Source: Fragum whitleyi
Lineage: Eukaryota; Mollusca; Bivalvia; Cardiida; Cardiidae
Direction of reading: 5' to 3'
Assembly: GCA_948146395.1 (NCBI GenBank)
Contig: OX411557.1
Span: forward strand, 35,876,077 to 35,940,076
DNA: 64,000 nucleotides
Position numbers and translations under genes: made by a program. Every line of letters starts with the position of its first letter. Within the stretch, counting starts at the first letter, position 1. This document shows positions 37,601 through 49,600 of this stretch, one piece after another. Under the pieces are notes generated by a model that made no database searches, had not been told where the DNA came from, and saw only the letters and a program-made list of their open reading frames with translations.

Positions 37601-40600
37601 AATTCGCTCTCGTCTCAACCATTCTGCTTCGCCAAGTTCTTGCTTTTTCTTTTCTCTATAAGCCCTCATACGTTCTGCCTTTGTTTTCGCCATCCTGAAA
37701 TTTAATTATGCATGACTGATAAATATTTTATAAAAGTGCAAAATAAGTTTATGCTTCTAAAGACAAAAGTAATGAAATAAAGAACGGGACAGAAAGCTAA
37801 TAATGGACAGGACAATTGATAAACACAAAACTGCGTGAGCCATGATTCACTTACACACTGTATTTGAAGCATATTTTATTAAAGGAATTATAGTGCTGTA
37901 AGAGAAACATTACAAATATGTTGTATGCAGACAATCTCACCGTTAAATCAGCTCGCTTGCTTGAACATTTTGGTGTCATTTGTTTTTCAAGAAACTTTGT
38001 ACATTAAGTCGCGGAAAAATACATGTTTACTTCAATGCTTTCTTACATAACCAACCAAAGCAGTAAAAATGTATTTTAAAACTAGCGGACATGCATATTG
38101 AAACATTTAAAACCTTTTGATATAACAACTAATTCTTTTATTCACATAGAAATACCCGGAACTTTATGATAAAGAACGGGACAAAACCTAGTAAAGAACA
38201 GGACAAATTATAAACACAAAACTGCGTGGGCTAGGATACACTGACACACGGTTTTTAAGCATATTTAATCATGGGATTCATAATATTGCAATAGAAACAT
38301 TACATATGTGAAGTATGCATCAATTTCAACGTCAATTTAGTAAACATTTTGGTAGTGCGTGTTATTTTCAAGAAAATTTTTACCTCGGTCGCTGATACAT
38401 ACATGTTTACTTCAATGCTTTCTTAAAAACCAACCGAAATGGGAATGAATATATTTAAAAAAATATTGGACATGTATATTGACACTGTTAAAACCAATTG
38501 ACATATCAACCAATACTTTTATTCACGTATAAATGCATGTGACGTTTATCGTAAAAAACGGGACAAAACTAGTAAAGGACGGGACGACAATGTTTATGTA
38601 CTTGCACGTGGTATGTTGGGAAAGTGCCTGCATAACTTGATTGGTCATTTAACTACATGTATTAGTGAACATTATGGTATCAGACATTGTAATAATAAAG
38701 CAAATTTTAAAACGTACCTGTAGTTCCGAAATTCGGCCGTAAACAAATTTTTTTCAAGCAATGCCCGCCATGATAAATTTTGACAACATCCGGTTATATC
38801 GAGCTAATGAATGAAATGAGCGGAAAGACTTAATATACCGGCAAGAAAAATCAAATAGAATGGTAATTTGACTTTGTTTGTCTCGTTCATTAGGTCCCGT
38901 ACTTTACTCAAAAATGACCATAGTTATATTTTAACAAATAGTACCCAATCGGAAGTCATAAACTCAATAACCCCGGGAAAGAGACTGCTTATCCTCTGTC
39001 ATAATCAAAAGGGTTATGAATGCCAATGACGATTGTTAACTCAGATATGCAATTAACTGAATGACTCGTTCTTTATTTTTCGAAAATCACGCTAGGAAGA
39101 GTACATTTCGGAGCAATAATGAAAGAATCTCGCTATATTTTATATATTTTGTTGCGTTTCAGTATTTACCAATATTTTTCAACAAACGTTGTCAACATTC
39201 GTATTCTATTTTTCATGATATTTGATTTAAAATTCTAGGACATTCAAAAATGACTCGTACGTTATTTCACTTACGGCACATATGTAGTATGCTCATTTTT
39301 TCTTGAAAATAGGTTTATATGTGATGTTTCATAATCTATTCATTTAAAATGAATGTCAAACTTAATAATAAACATTATTTTATTTATATTTTACGTCGAA
39401 AATCAAAATTATCTCAAAGAATTAGGCGTTCCGTCGTATCGGCGACACGGGGTTTTTGTTAACCCCTGAGAGGTGCCAGCATAAATTTTGAATATTTAAA
39501 GTTAGTTTTTGTCACTTTTTTCCTCAAAAATATTCTACATGATGTTTTTCATTTCAGGTAACATTAGTGAAGTTGTATATTGTATCTATTTTATTGTGAA
39601 TGAGGATTTAAATACCGGCGACAGCTATTGTCCAAGTTAACGTAGAATGAGTGATCAAATGATTGTTTAGAGGGAAAAAACTCAGTTTAAAATACAAAAT
39701 CTGAAAAAGAAAAAAGGGAAAAACTTACAAAAAAATCCTAACAATGTTCATTTTATTTGTTTTTAGCTCACCTGAGCACAAAGTGCTCAAGGGAGCTATT
39801 GTGATCTATTAATGTCCAGCATCCGGCTGTCCATCTGTCTGTCTTCCTTCACGGCATCAACAATTTCTTTAAACGACATCTCCTCCTAAACTTCTGAGTC
39901 AAAATCAACCAAACTTAACAGAAATATTCCTTGGGTGGTCCCTTGTAAAAATTGCTAAAAGAATTTAAATCCATGAAAAACTGTGGTTGCCGTGGCATCA
40001 GGAAATAGGAAATTTAAAAAAAGCTCAACAATTTCTTTAAACAACATCTTCTCCTAAAAAACTGAGTAGAAATCAATCAAACTTGGCAGAAATGTTCATT
40101 GGGTGATCCCTTATAAAAATTGCTAAAAAAATGAAATCCATGAAAAACTCTGGTTGTCATGGCAATTGGAAACGGGATATTTATTTGAATCTCAAGAATT
40201 TTTCCTTAAGCAATGTCTTCTCCTAAACTTCAGGGTTAAAATCAACCAAACTTGGCAGAAATGTTCTTTGGATGGTTCTTTATAAATATTGCTAAAAGAA
40301 TTGAATCCATGACAATTTCTGGTTGCCATGGACAGTGGAAAGGGGAAACTCGCGTGGAAATTTCACAAAAGCTCATCATATTCTTCGAATGACATCTCCT
40401 TCTAAACTACAGAGTCGAAATCAATCAAACTTGGCAGAATTGTTCCTTGCCTGGTCCTTTATAAAATTTGCTTAAAAATTTGAAATCCATGAAAAACTAT
40501 GGTTGCTGTGGCAATGGAAAATGGGAAATTTCACAAAAGCTCATCAATATCTTAACCCTTTCCTGTTTTACAAAATTTTGGACCTGTCCAAATTCAAAGG

Positions 40601-43600
40601 TTTTGCAGACGAAAATTTAAAGTGGATTTAATTTGAAAAATAACCAATCTGTAGGGTAGAAAATAGTGTGGAAAAAGAAGAAATTGCTTGTTAGAAGCAA
40701 TTTCTTCTTTTTTCACAATGTTTTCTCAATCATAAAATCACAGGCACGTAAAAAGCAGGGATTAAACAGCAAAGGGTTAAAACGACATCTCCTCCTAATT
40801 AACCTACAGGGTCAAAATGAATCAAACTTGGCAGAAATGTTCTTTGCCTGGTCCCTTAAAAAATTGCTTAAAGAATTGAAATCCACGAAAAACTCTGGTT
40901 GCTGTTGCAATGCAAAATAGGAAATTTCTTTAAATCTTCCAAAATTTCTGTATACGACATCTCCTAAACTTCTGGGTCTAAATCAACCAAACTTGGCAGA
41001 AATGTTACTTGGAAGGTCCCATATAAAAATTGCTAAAAGAATTGAAATCCATGAAAAACTCTAGTTGCCATGGCATCAGGAAATGGGTAATTTCTTTAGA
41101 TCTCAACAATGTCTTTAAATGACATAGATGTTTCACACTCATTGGTTAGAGACAAATGACTTTTTTTTGTGAAATGTCAGAATGGATATTTGCTGCGCTG
41201 GTGTTCGAACTCAAGACCCTGGATTGACAGACTGCAACATTACTGACTGAGCCTTTGGGGCTCGGCAAATAATTGATGTCACAAGAAGAAATGGTTATGT
41301 ATGATAGCATAGTATTGACGAATTTGTGAGGAAGAACTTCTGATTATCAAGAATTTCTTACTTTAACAAGATTGTTGATTCTAATTGTTTTTCTGAAATT
41401 TTTCTTCTCTAGAGGCCACAAATATGACCCAATCTTCATGAAACTTGGTCAGAATGTAGGTCAGGTCAAAATGATGAATCCTATGGGAAATTGATGTCAT
41501 GGAGCTAAAATGGAAGAATTTCTCCGTAATACAATAGATTTCTTGGTGGACTACTTTGTCAAATTGTAAGAGATGAAGAGAGTGTTCTTTAATTTCATAG
41601 AGGTGTGACACAAAAACCTAATCACACTCATGTATGGATCGGCACAATGCTATCGTTAGAAACTTAAAGAATATCCCTCAATTACAGTTTAATTTAGAAT
41701 TTAAGAACAAAATACTAATTTTTCGCTGAATTATGAACTTGCCAATACCTTGTGTCATCCCCAGAAAAAAGATTTTTTTTATCCATTTGCAGTTTTTGAA
41801 CCTCTGTCAGTCCTTTTTTTCATTTTTGATCAAAAGTTTATTTAAGTGTTGTGTTTTTGTTAATTTTTATCAATAGATTTGTATTCCAACTACGACAGTG
41901 GTAGGTGACGGTATTGACAATGATTGTGATGGACTGATAGATGAAGAGATGTGTACCGTAGAAAACAGAAATGCTGGTAAGTTTTGTGTATATAGAGGAT
42001 AATTGTTTGTTTCAGTGTAAGATCGATTTATATTGCATTGAGTGACCAACAAAAGCTATATTTTCACGAGAAAATATAGCCTTTTGTTGTTCATGAAATG
42101 GAATATTAATTGATCTTACTTGAAAAACAAATGATTATTCTATTTCTTTAATGCAAAAATGAGACAAAATGTGAAATTTCTAGGACATATTTTTGTAAAG
42201 CACGTCATTTTGCATGTGATTGCTATGCAACGTTCATTGTGACATCACTGATTTTGCCCTGCATAGATGAAGTCAGATAGGATGAATTGCACAAAAGCAG
42301 GGTATAAGTTTTTGATAATTTCACTGCTTTTGCGGTGAGATTATCAAGTGATAATCTACCGATATTTCTCGATAAACCATAGAAAAGCATTAAAGAAAGC
42401 AATGTAAACATCTTGGAGCAGAATTATGGAAACAAATAAGTCCTTTTGTCAAGAGCACTTGCAGGGTTTGTTCAGGGTTTAACCCTTAGGCACCACGAAT
42501 TTAATATCCTTTCTGACATTTTTTTCCCCACCAATGGGTTGGTATAATCTAAGTTCAGGATTAGTATCTGCAGGCTAAAATGAGATGTAGCAATACACAT
42601 GAATTTTACATGTAATACAATGAAATCTAATCAAATTCAGCCGCAATTTGTCAACAATTTTGTTGCTAGTAACCAGTAGCTGAAAAAGGATCTATTTGTT
42701 CTTTAAATGTATAAATTGTGCACAAAGTCAGTTGCTGATATCAGTTTGCAATTAAAAGGTTTCCACTGTAGTATCATATTTATCTTGATGATAGCTATTA
42801 TTAACCCTTTGCTGTTTAATCCCTGATTTTTACATACCTATGATTTTATGATTGAGAAAACATTGTGAAAAAAGAAGAAATTGCTTCTGACAAGCAATTT
42901 CTTCTTTTGCCACACTATTTTCTACCCTACAGAATGGTTATTTTTAAAAAAAAAAACATTTTAAATTTTTTGTCTAATAAACCTTTGAATTTGGACAGGT
43001 CCAAAATTTTGTAAAACAGGAAAGGGTTATTAATTGGCTCATACAAAGATTACTATGGTTACTTCACAAGATTTTTTTTATCTGTCATGGTCGAATTCCT
43101 AGCAATATATTACAAGATGCTATTAAGTAGTTATGATTGAAGCCTGATAATAGCAATATGCTTCATAATTGCAACTGTCCTTGTGCACAAACAATAAATT
43201 AAGAGAATAAATAAGTCCTTTTGATAGCATGCTATGGTAAAAGCAACAAAGTATTGACAAATCTGAAGTCATTTGTCTAGCCAAACACAGATTATTCCCC
43301 TTTTGGTAGAGGGTATTGACATTGGCTGCACATTTCTGCTGACAGACAATCAGTGAATCCAGTATTTTCCATACACTAAATTTTATGCAATTTTACCAAT
43401 ATTTTCATTCAGCCTGACTAGGGGTATAATGAATCTTCTACCATTTGTATACTTATAGAACTCCTATTAATTGAAATCTGCTGATTCCTGAAGATCAAAG
43501 AACATCTGACAAGTTCAAGGTCACATGTCAAGGTCAAATTTCTTGCTGTTTTGTTGGTATTAATTGGTACAGTAAAACTTACATTAAGTGACTTAGGGGA

Positions 43601-46600
43601 CCAATAAAAAGCAGTTGCTTCAAAAATATTTCATGATAAATAAGACACGTTTTTTTATAGCATTAAGAAGATTGTCTCACAATTCTTACTTAATCCTATG
43701 ATGTTTGAACCCAAAAGAATCATCTCAATGAGACGATTCTAATGGGTTCTAATGTCATAAGATCCAATGATAAACATTTAAGAATGTCCACTTTAATGGA
43801 AATATTTCTTACGCTGAATGGACTTTTTATGATGGTCGCTTAATAGAGGTGGTCTTTGAGCAATATCGACTGTTTTTCAGAAAATTCTGTTATTTTCAGA
43901 TGATGATGGTGATGGTGCACGTGATGAAGATTGCGCAACTCCACCTCCAAGTAGGTCACATGTCTTATCTTTTCCCACACAACTCCTTTTTTTGATGACC
44001 ATGAAGAAAAAGGCTTTGTAAAACGTTGTGGAAAATGAAGAAATCGCTTGTTACAAACACTTTCTACATTGTTTTCTTCTCACCCAAAACAAATACATAT
44101 CTTTAAAAATTCATGAACTAAAAGTTGTTGTTTGCTAATTATCTGAAATTTGTTCAGACTAATTTGTGTCTTATGGTAATGGGTTAACTTTCTTAGCTAC
44201 AAAAATTATAAGTGCTGAGAAATGTTTAATTTATTGAAAATGGTGAAAAATTCAATAAATTTAAAAACAAACAAACAAAAGTTATCTCTGACAATTTTGG
44301 ATGGTAAACATTGTGATGAATCAATGCTTGTACTTATTTCTGACATTATCTTTAATCAGTTGACGGAGGTTTAACAGCCTGGACTTCATGGACAACCTGC
44401 TCGATTTCCTGCAAGGACGGCAATACTGGTGGTACTAAGACACGAACGAGATCTTGTACTAACCCAGAGCCTAAATACGACGGCAAACAGTGTACTGGAG
44501 CTACAGCAGAGACAATTTCCTGTACACCAACACTCGATTGTCCTAGTAAGTTTTCTAGAATGGACAGAAGCTTGAGACTAGGAAAGGATGTTATAGTAAT
44601 ACTCATGCGACATAACAGAAATCCAATGTTAAGTGCTCCAGCAGCCGGAATATGACTGAAAATTGTTATCAGTGGCTTAACAATTACTAAGATGATATTC
44701 ACCACCATACTGCCTATCAAGTTGAAAAGATAACTTCAAGTTAAAGGGTTGCAGGACAAAGTGAAGGACTAAAACACTTTTGTGTGTTAGATAAAAATAC
44801 TGTTTGCTCTCCTTGGATTTTGATGAAAAATTTTCGATCATTGTAGTGGTATTTTTTAATGAAATGAAAATATTATGATGGCTCAGCACAATACAGTTGT
44901 AACTGCCTAAAAACATACAACTGTTTTGCGCTAGCCATCAAATAATGAATTTGCTAACATGTCAATTAAAAAACGGCTTCAGGTTTTATACCTCTGGTAG
45001 GATATCAGGATTCTTCATATCAAATATGAATAATGGAATTACCAGATCCCTGCTGTCAATCAAACATCAATGCCCAATCAAAACGCTCATTTATAATGAG
45101 AAACTATTTTGTTTTGCCATTTTGTTATTTGACCTCTGTCGAAGGAGTGAATTTACACTGTTGAATATTTATGAGATTATACAGGTATCATCTACCTTGT
45201 GAAATTACTATGAAGCCCAGGGCATATAACAACGCTATATTGTTGAGGTGAAAATCATGTCATAATCCATTTACTGTCATCATTTTGCAAACAGCGTTAT
45301 TATGTTTTATAGAATAACTTGAATCGATAAATTTCTGGAATTTCCTACATCTATTGCAAAAGTTCCAGACATATCATTAATAGAATATCAAATATGTATC
45401 CATTAAATACCAAATTTATTCAACTGGTCATCTAAAACATATACAATCTCAGCACAGCCTTGTTCTCATTTATTTATAGATGCTTCCTATGATTGTTATA
45501 ATGAAATTAATCAATAATTTCTGTAAACAATTCAAATTGATCGAGGAATCCTGCCCTGCGTTCAGGGTGAAAACGTTAGCAAAGCGCTTTCAAAATGATA
45601 CCTCGCTTTGCATGTATGTGCATGTGCAAAGTGGGGTATCATCTCAAAGCGCTCGTGAAACGCATTTACATCCTGAACACAGGTCTGATTCTGTGCCTAT
45701 TTCCAGATTTTTCACTAAGAGTGCTAACTGAATGTTTTGTTTGAATACTTTCAGTCCATGGTAACTGGGGCGGATGGGGAAGATGGGCTTCATGCTCAGT
45801 GACATGTGCTACAGGAACCAAGACAAGATCTAGGTAACAGTGTTAGAAAGCAATATTTTCTAGTACTTTTTGGACAGAGAAAAAAACTATGTTAGATCTC
45901 TCATCACTCAGTTTTATTTGTTCTGCTCTATCAATTTCAACTGGTTTAACAAGCAAAATTAATATAGCTAATAGAAGTATTACGTTGTACACAGAAATTC
46001 AGATTAGATATTTATCTCTGCCTAAAATGAACCAGAAATTACATAATCAAAGGCTAAGAGCAAAAAAGTTGTGGAGAGAGTTACAACCGTTTGGCACTCA
46101 GCACTCAATGTGTGATTTCTAGAAGCATGTTGATGACTCAGTGCAAAACAGTTGGAACTGCCTATAAAATATATAGGCAGTTCAAACTGTTTTGCACTGA
46201 GCCATTGATGCAAATAATTGGAAGAGAAAATGATCTGATTCACAGTGTATTTTATTTAGGCAATATATTGGCTTAAAAAAATGTGTGTATTGTCAGGAAG
46301 AAAAATCAAGATCATAAACTGTCCTGTAGATTTTAAAGCTGGTCAGGGAAATTTAAAATTTCAACTGAAGAATTTTTAAGAAAGTTATTTCGAAAGGTTT
46401 ACCAACTTGTAAATTTAGCTCTGATTTCTTCCATATTTAAAATAGATTATTAAACAGCCCTCCCCGCAAAAATGGAATTCATTGCATTATGTACATATAT
46501 CTTACAGTACGAGGATTGATCCAAAATTTCGTAAAATGTGGATATAAATCATCAGAATCTAACAACACAATAAAAAATGACTGTATATTTGAATATATAT

Positions 46601-49600
46601 CTAACTGTATATTCTCCTTTTTTAACTACAGATCATGTACTCCCCCCCCCCTTTCAACACTATGGAAATTACTGTATGTTTGTTTGAATTTCTAACTGTA
46701 TATTTTCCTATATTAACTACAGATCTGGTAACAACCCTCCCCCACAACACAATAAAAATGACTGTATATTTGTATATATATCTAACTGTGTATTCTCCTA
46801 TATAAACAACAGATAATGTAACAACCTTCCCCCACAACACAATGGAAATATCTGTATATTTGTTTGAATATCTAACTGTATATTCTCCTAAATTAACTAC
46901 AGATCATGTGACAACCCTCCCCCACAACACAATAAAAATGACTGTATATTTGTATATATATCTAACTGTGTATTCTCCTTTATTAACTACAGATCATGTG
47001 ACAACCCTCGCCCACAACAAAATGGAAATGACTGTATATTTGTAATATCTAACTGTATATTCTCCTATATTAACTACAGATCATGTGACAACCCTCGCCC
47101 ACAACACAATGGAATGACTGTATATGTGTAATATCTAACTGTATATTCTCCTATATTTACTACAGATCATGTGACAACCCTCGCCCGCAACATAATGGAA
47201 TGACTGTATACGTGTAATATCTAACTGTATATTCTCCTATATTAACTACAGATCATGTGACAACCCTCGCCCGCAACATAATGGAATGACTGTATATGTG
47301 TAATATCTAACTGTATATTCTCCTATATTAACTTCAGATCATGTGACAACCCTAGCCCGCAACATAATGGAATGACTGTATATGTGTAATATCTAACTGT
47401 ATATTCTCCTATATTAACTACAGATCATGTGACAACCCTCGCCCGCAACATAATGGAAATGACTGTGCTGGATCAGGATCAGACTCGGCTAGCTGTAGTC
47501 CTGGAATTGCTTGTCCAGGTAAATGATTAGAGGATATTGAATGAGTGGTCATTGAATACTGAATTTATCAAAAGAGTCATCTATAAACAGATAAAAACGA
47601 GGCTGTGTCGAGTTTTTATCTGTGTTAGATGACGAGTTTAATAAATTCTGCATTCTATGAGCACAATTTTATATTCTATTTCTAATACGTCCTGATTTTT
47701 TTGCGAAAAATCATCAAAATTCTTGAAATTTATCATTGCAATTTTCTGCAAAACTTATAACACCATTTAAAGGTTATTCATAGAAAAAAATAGAAAAAAA
47801 TGTTCTTAGATTTGGAAATGTGTGTATTTCTAGAAGGTTAAGAATAGCCAAAAAGCAATGGCACTAAAAACAGCATATTTCAATAATATAATTTTTTTGA
47901 AGCGGCAAGATTAGTAAGGGATCCAGTCTATTAAATTCCAGTCTTTTAATTTCAAAATCGTTCTTTTCTGTTAATGATCTTTCATTTTTGCTAGTATTGA
48001 AACAAACTTTTTAGCTGTCAAATACTTCTACCTTAATCTTTGATTGAATAAGACAAACATGCGGAATGCACATGCATAAATAGTTGGCTCGAAATTGAAG
48101 AATTTTTTTTGGTGTTAGTAGTTGCTTTATTTTTCAGAATTAATTTTGCTAAATTCAGGAATATCTGTCTTTGAAATTTATTATTTTAAAGGCTTCAACA
48201 TGATGAGATCGTTACCTCAAAATGAATTTACGAAAATTTTCAAAAATCACTTTTTCCCAATCTGTGAAAGAGCAGCTTTAAAACTGATTTCACAATATAT
48301 AAATTAGGATGTCATTTTTGCAGTTACAAAAGAGTGTTGCAATTAGTTCTGAGCTCATTTGCATAGTTATTCCACTCATAACACCTGTGTAATACCAAAA
48401 ATATTCAACAGGGTTATTTCCAGTGACATAGGTTATATTATAATGCAATTTAAGTTTCATCTATCAAGATACCTGCACTGATTTTTCACTTCAATGAACA
48501 AAAATTTATTACACACTGTTTGGCATATTTTCAAACAAATTGTTGTCTTAAAATAATACCCTCTGCAACCAATTGAATCTTCACTCTAAATTCTGAGAAA
48601 CAGTTGAGTTGAATTATTATATATATTTTTTTTTTATATATTTTGATGTAGATGAAATTTTAAAATTCTTTGTCTTTTTTTTTGAAGTCCTGAACAAATC
48701 AAAGTTTTTCTTTTCAAGAGCTAGAAAAAATTGGATTGTGTGTGAATGAGTAGAATAAAAATGTATTTGTGGTGACAGTCCTATCATTGGATTTTAGACC
48801 AATAAAACATTTGTATTTGTATAATATAACAAGTTCTAGCTAATTGACCTGAATTCTCTAACTTACAGTTGACGGTGGTTACACAAACTGGGGAAGCTGG
48901 GGAGGCTGTACTGTGACCTGTGGTGGAGGAACAAACACCCGAACCCGATCTTGTACTAACCCACCTCCCTCCAACAACGGGGCTCCGTGTTCCGGTAGTG
49001 CCTCCGACAGCGTCTCTTGTAACACTCATAACTGTCCCAGTACGTAGTTTTTTATGCCACTGCGTTGATAAGACTGGTCGTATATAGTGGTATAGTCGTA
49101 TATATATCCGTCTGCAGTTATGTCAGTCTGTCTGAAAAACTGAAAAATGGCAATTACTCAGAGCCTATTTAAAATACAATGCTCATACTTTGCATGATGA
49201 TAGATCTCATAGATATGCATCAGCTGATACCCAGATGAAGGTCATTTAACAAGGTCAAGGTAATTTTTCAAGGTCACACTTGTAAAAACTCTGTTGTTTT
49301 GGAGATGACTTTAGTGTTTCCAAAACACATCTTGTTCTATTTGTTAATGTTAAAAATTTATCTTTCAATTGATGTTATAAAGACTCCTCAATTGTTTTAG
49401 AAGTTGTTATGAGTTGTGTCCATCAGCATTCATGACAAAAAAAATGTTTTATTTCTCAATGAAAACAACTGAGGGTATGCATCTATTTATTAAGCTTCTG
49501 TACAAAGTAAATGTAGTGCCATAAAGATTCTGTTCTGTTATTATTTTTTGTTCTTTTTTTTTCAATATATTTTTGCTACATTGAATTAAATTTTAAGATA

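Larger units (their letters stand above)
33695..39653 (-). mobile_element. Complete 5959 bp DNA transposon in intron 9
   Basis: Perfect 19 bp TIRs, CACTCATTCTACGTTAACT at 33695-33713 and its reverse complement at 39635-39653, are flanked by ATCA (33691-33694 and 39654-39657), a 4 bp target duplication. Inside lies one long minus-strand transposase-like frame (37693 to 35180, one in-frame stop), antisense to the host gene, and six paired TGTCCCGTTNNTTAC-like motifs on the two flanks. The superfamily is not assigned. 4 bp duplications occur in Sola and some other groups, so Sola is worth comparing, but this is only a suggestion. Confidence 0.85.

Noticed and set aside
44352..44720. Minus-strand frame opposite exon 12, and similar ones at 48784, 52759, 52805, 54905, 56694 and 59998
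   Set aside because: They are shadows of TSP1 exons on the plus strand; the plus frames carry the domain motifs and splice sites.
46622..47045. Open frames on both strands in the acceptor array
   Set aside because: They arise from minisatellite periodicity, not from coding constraint.
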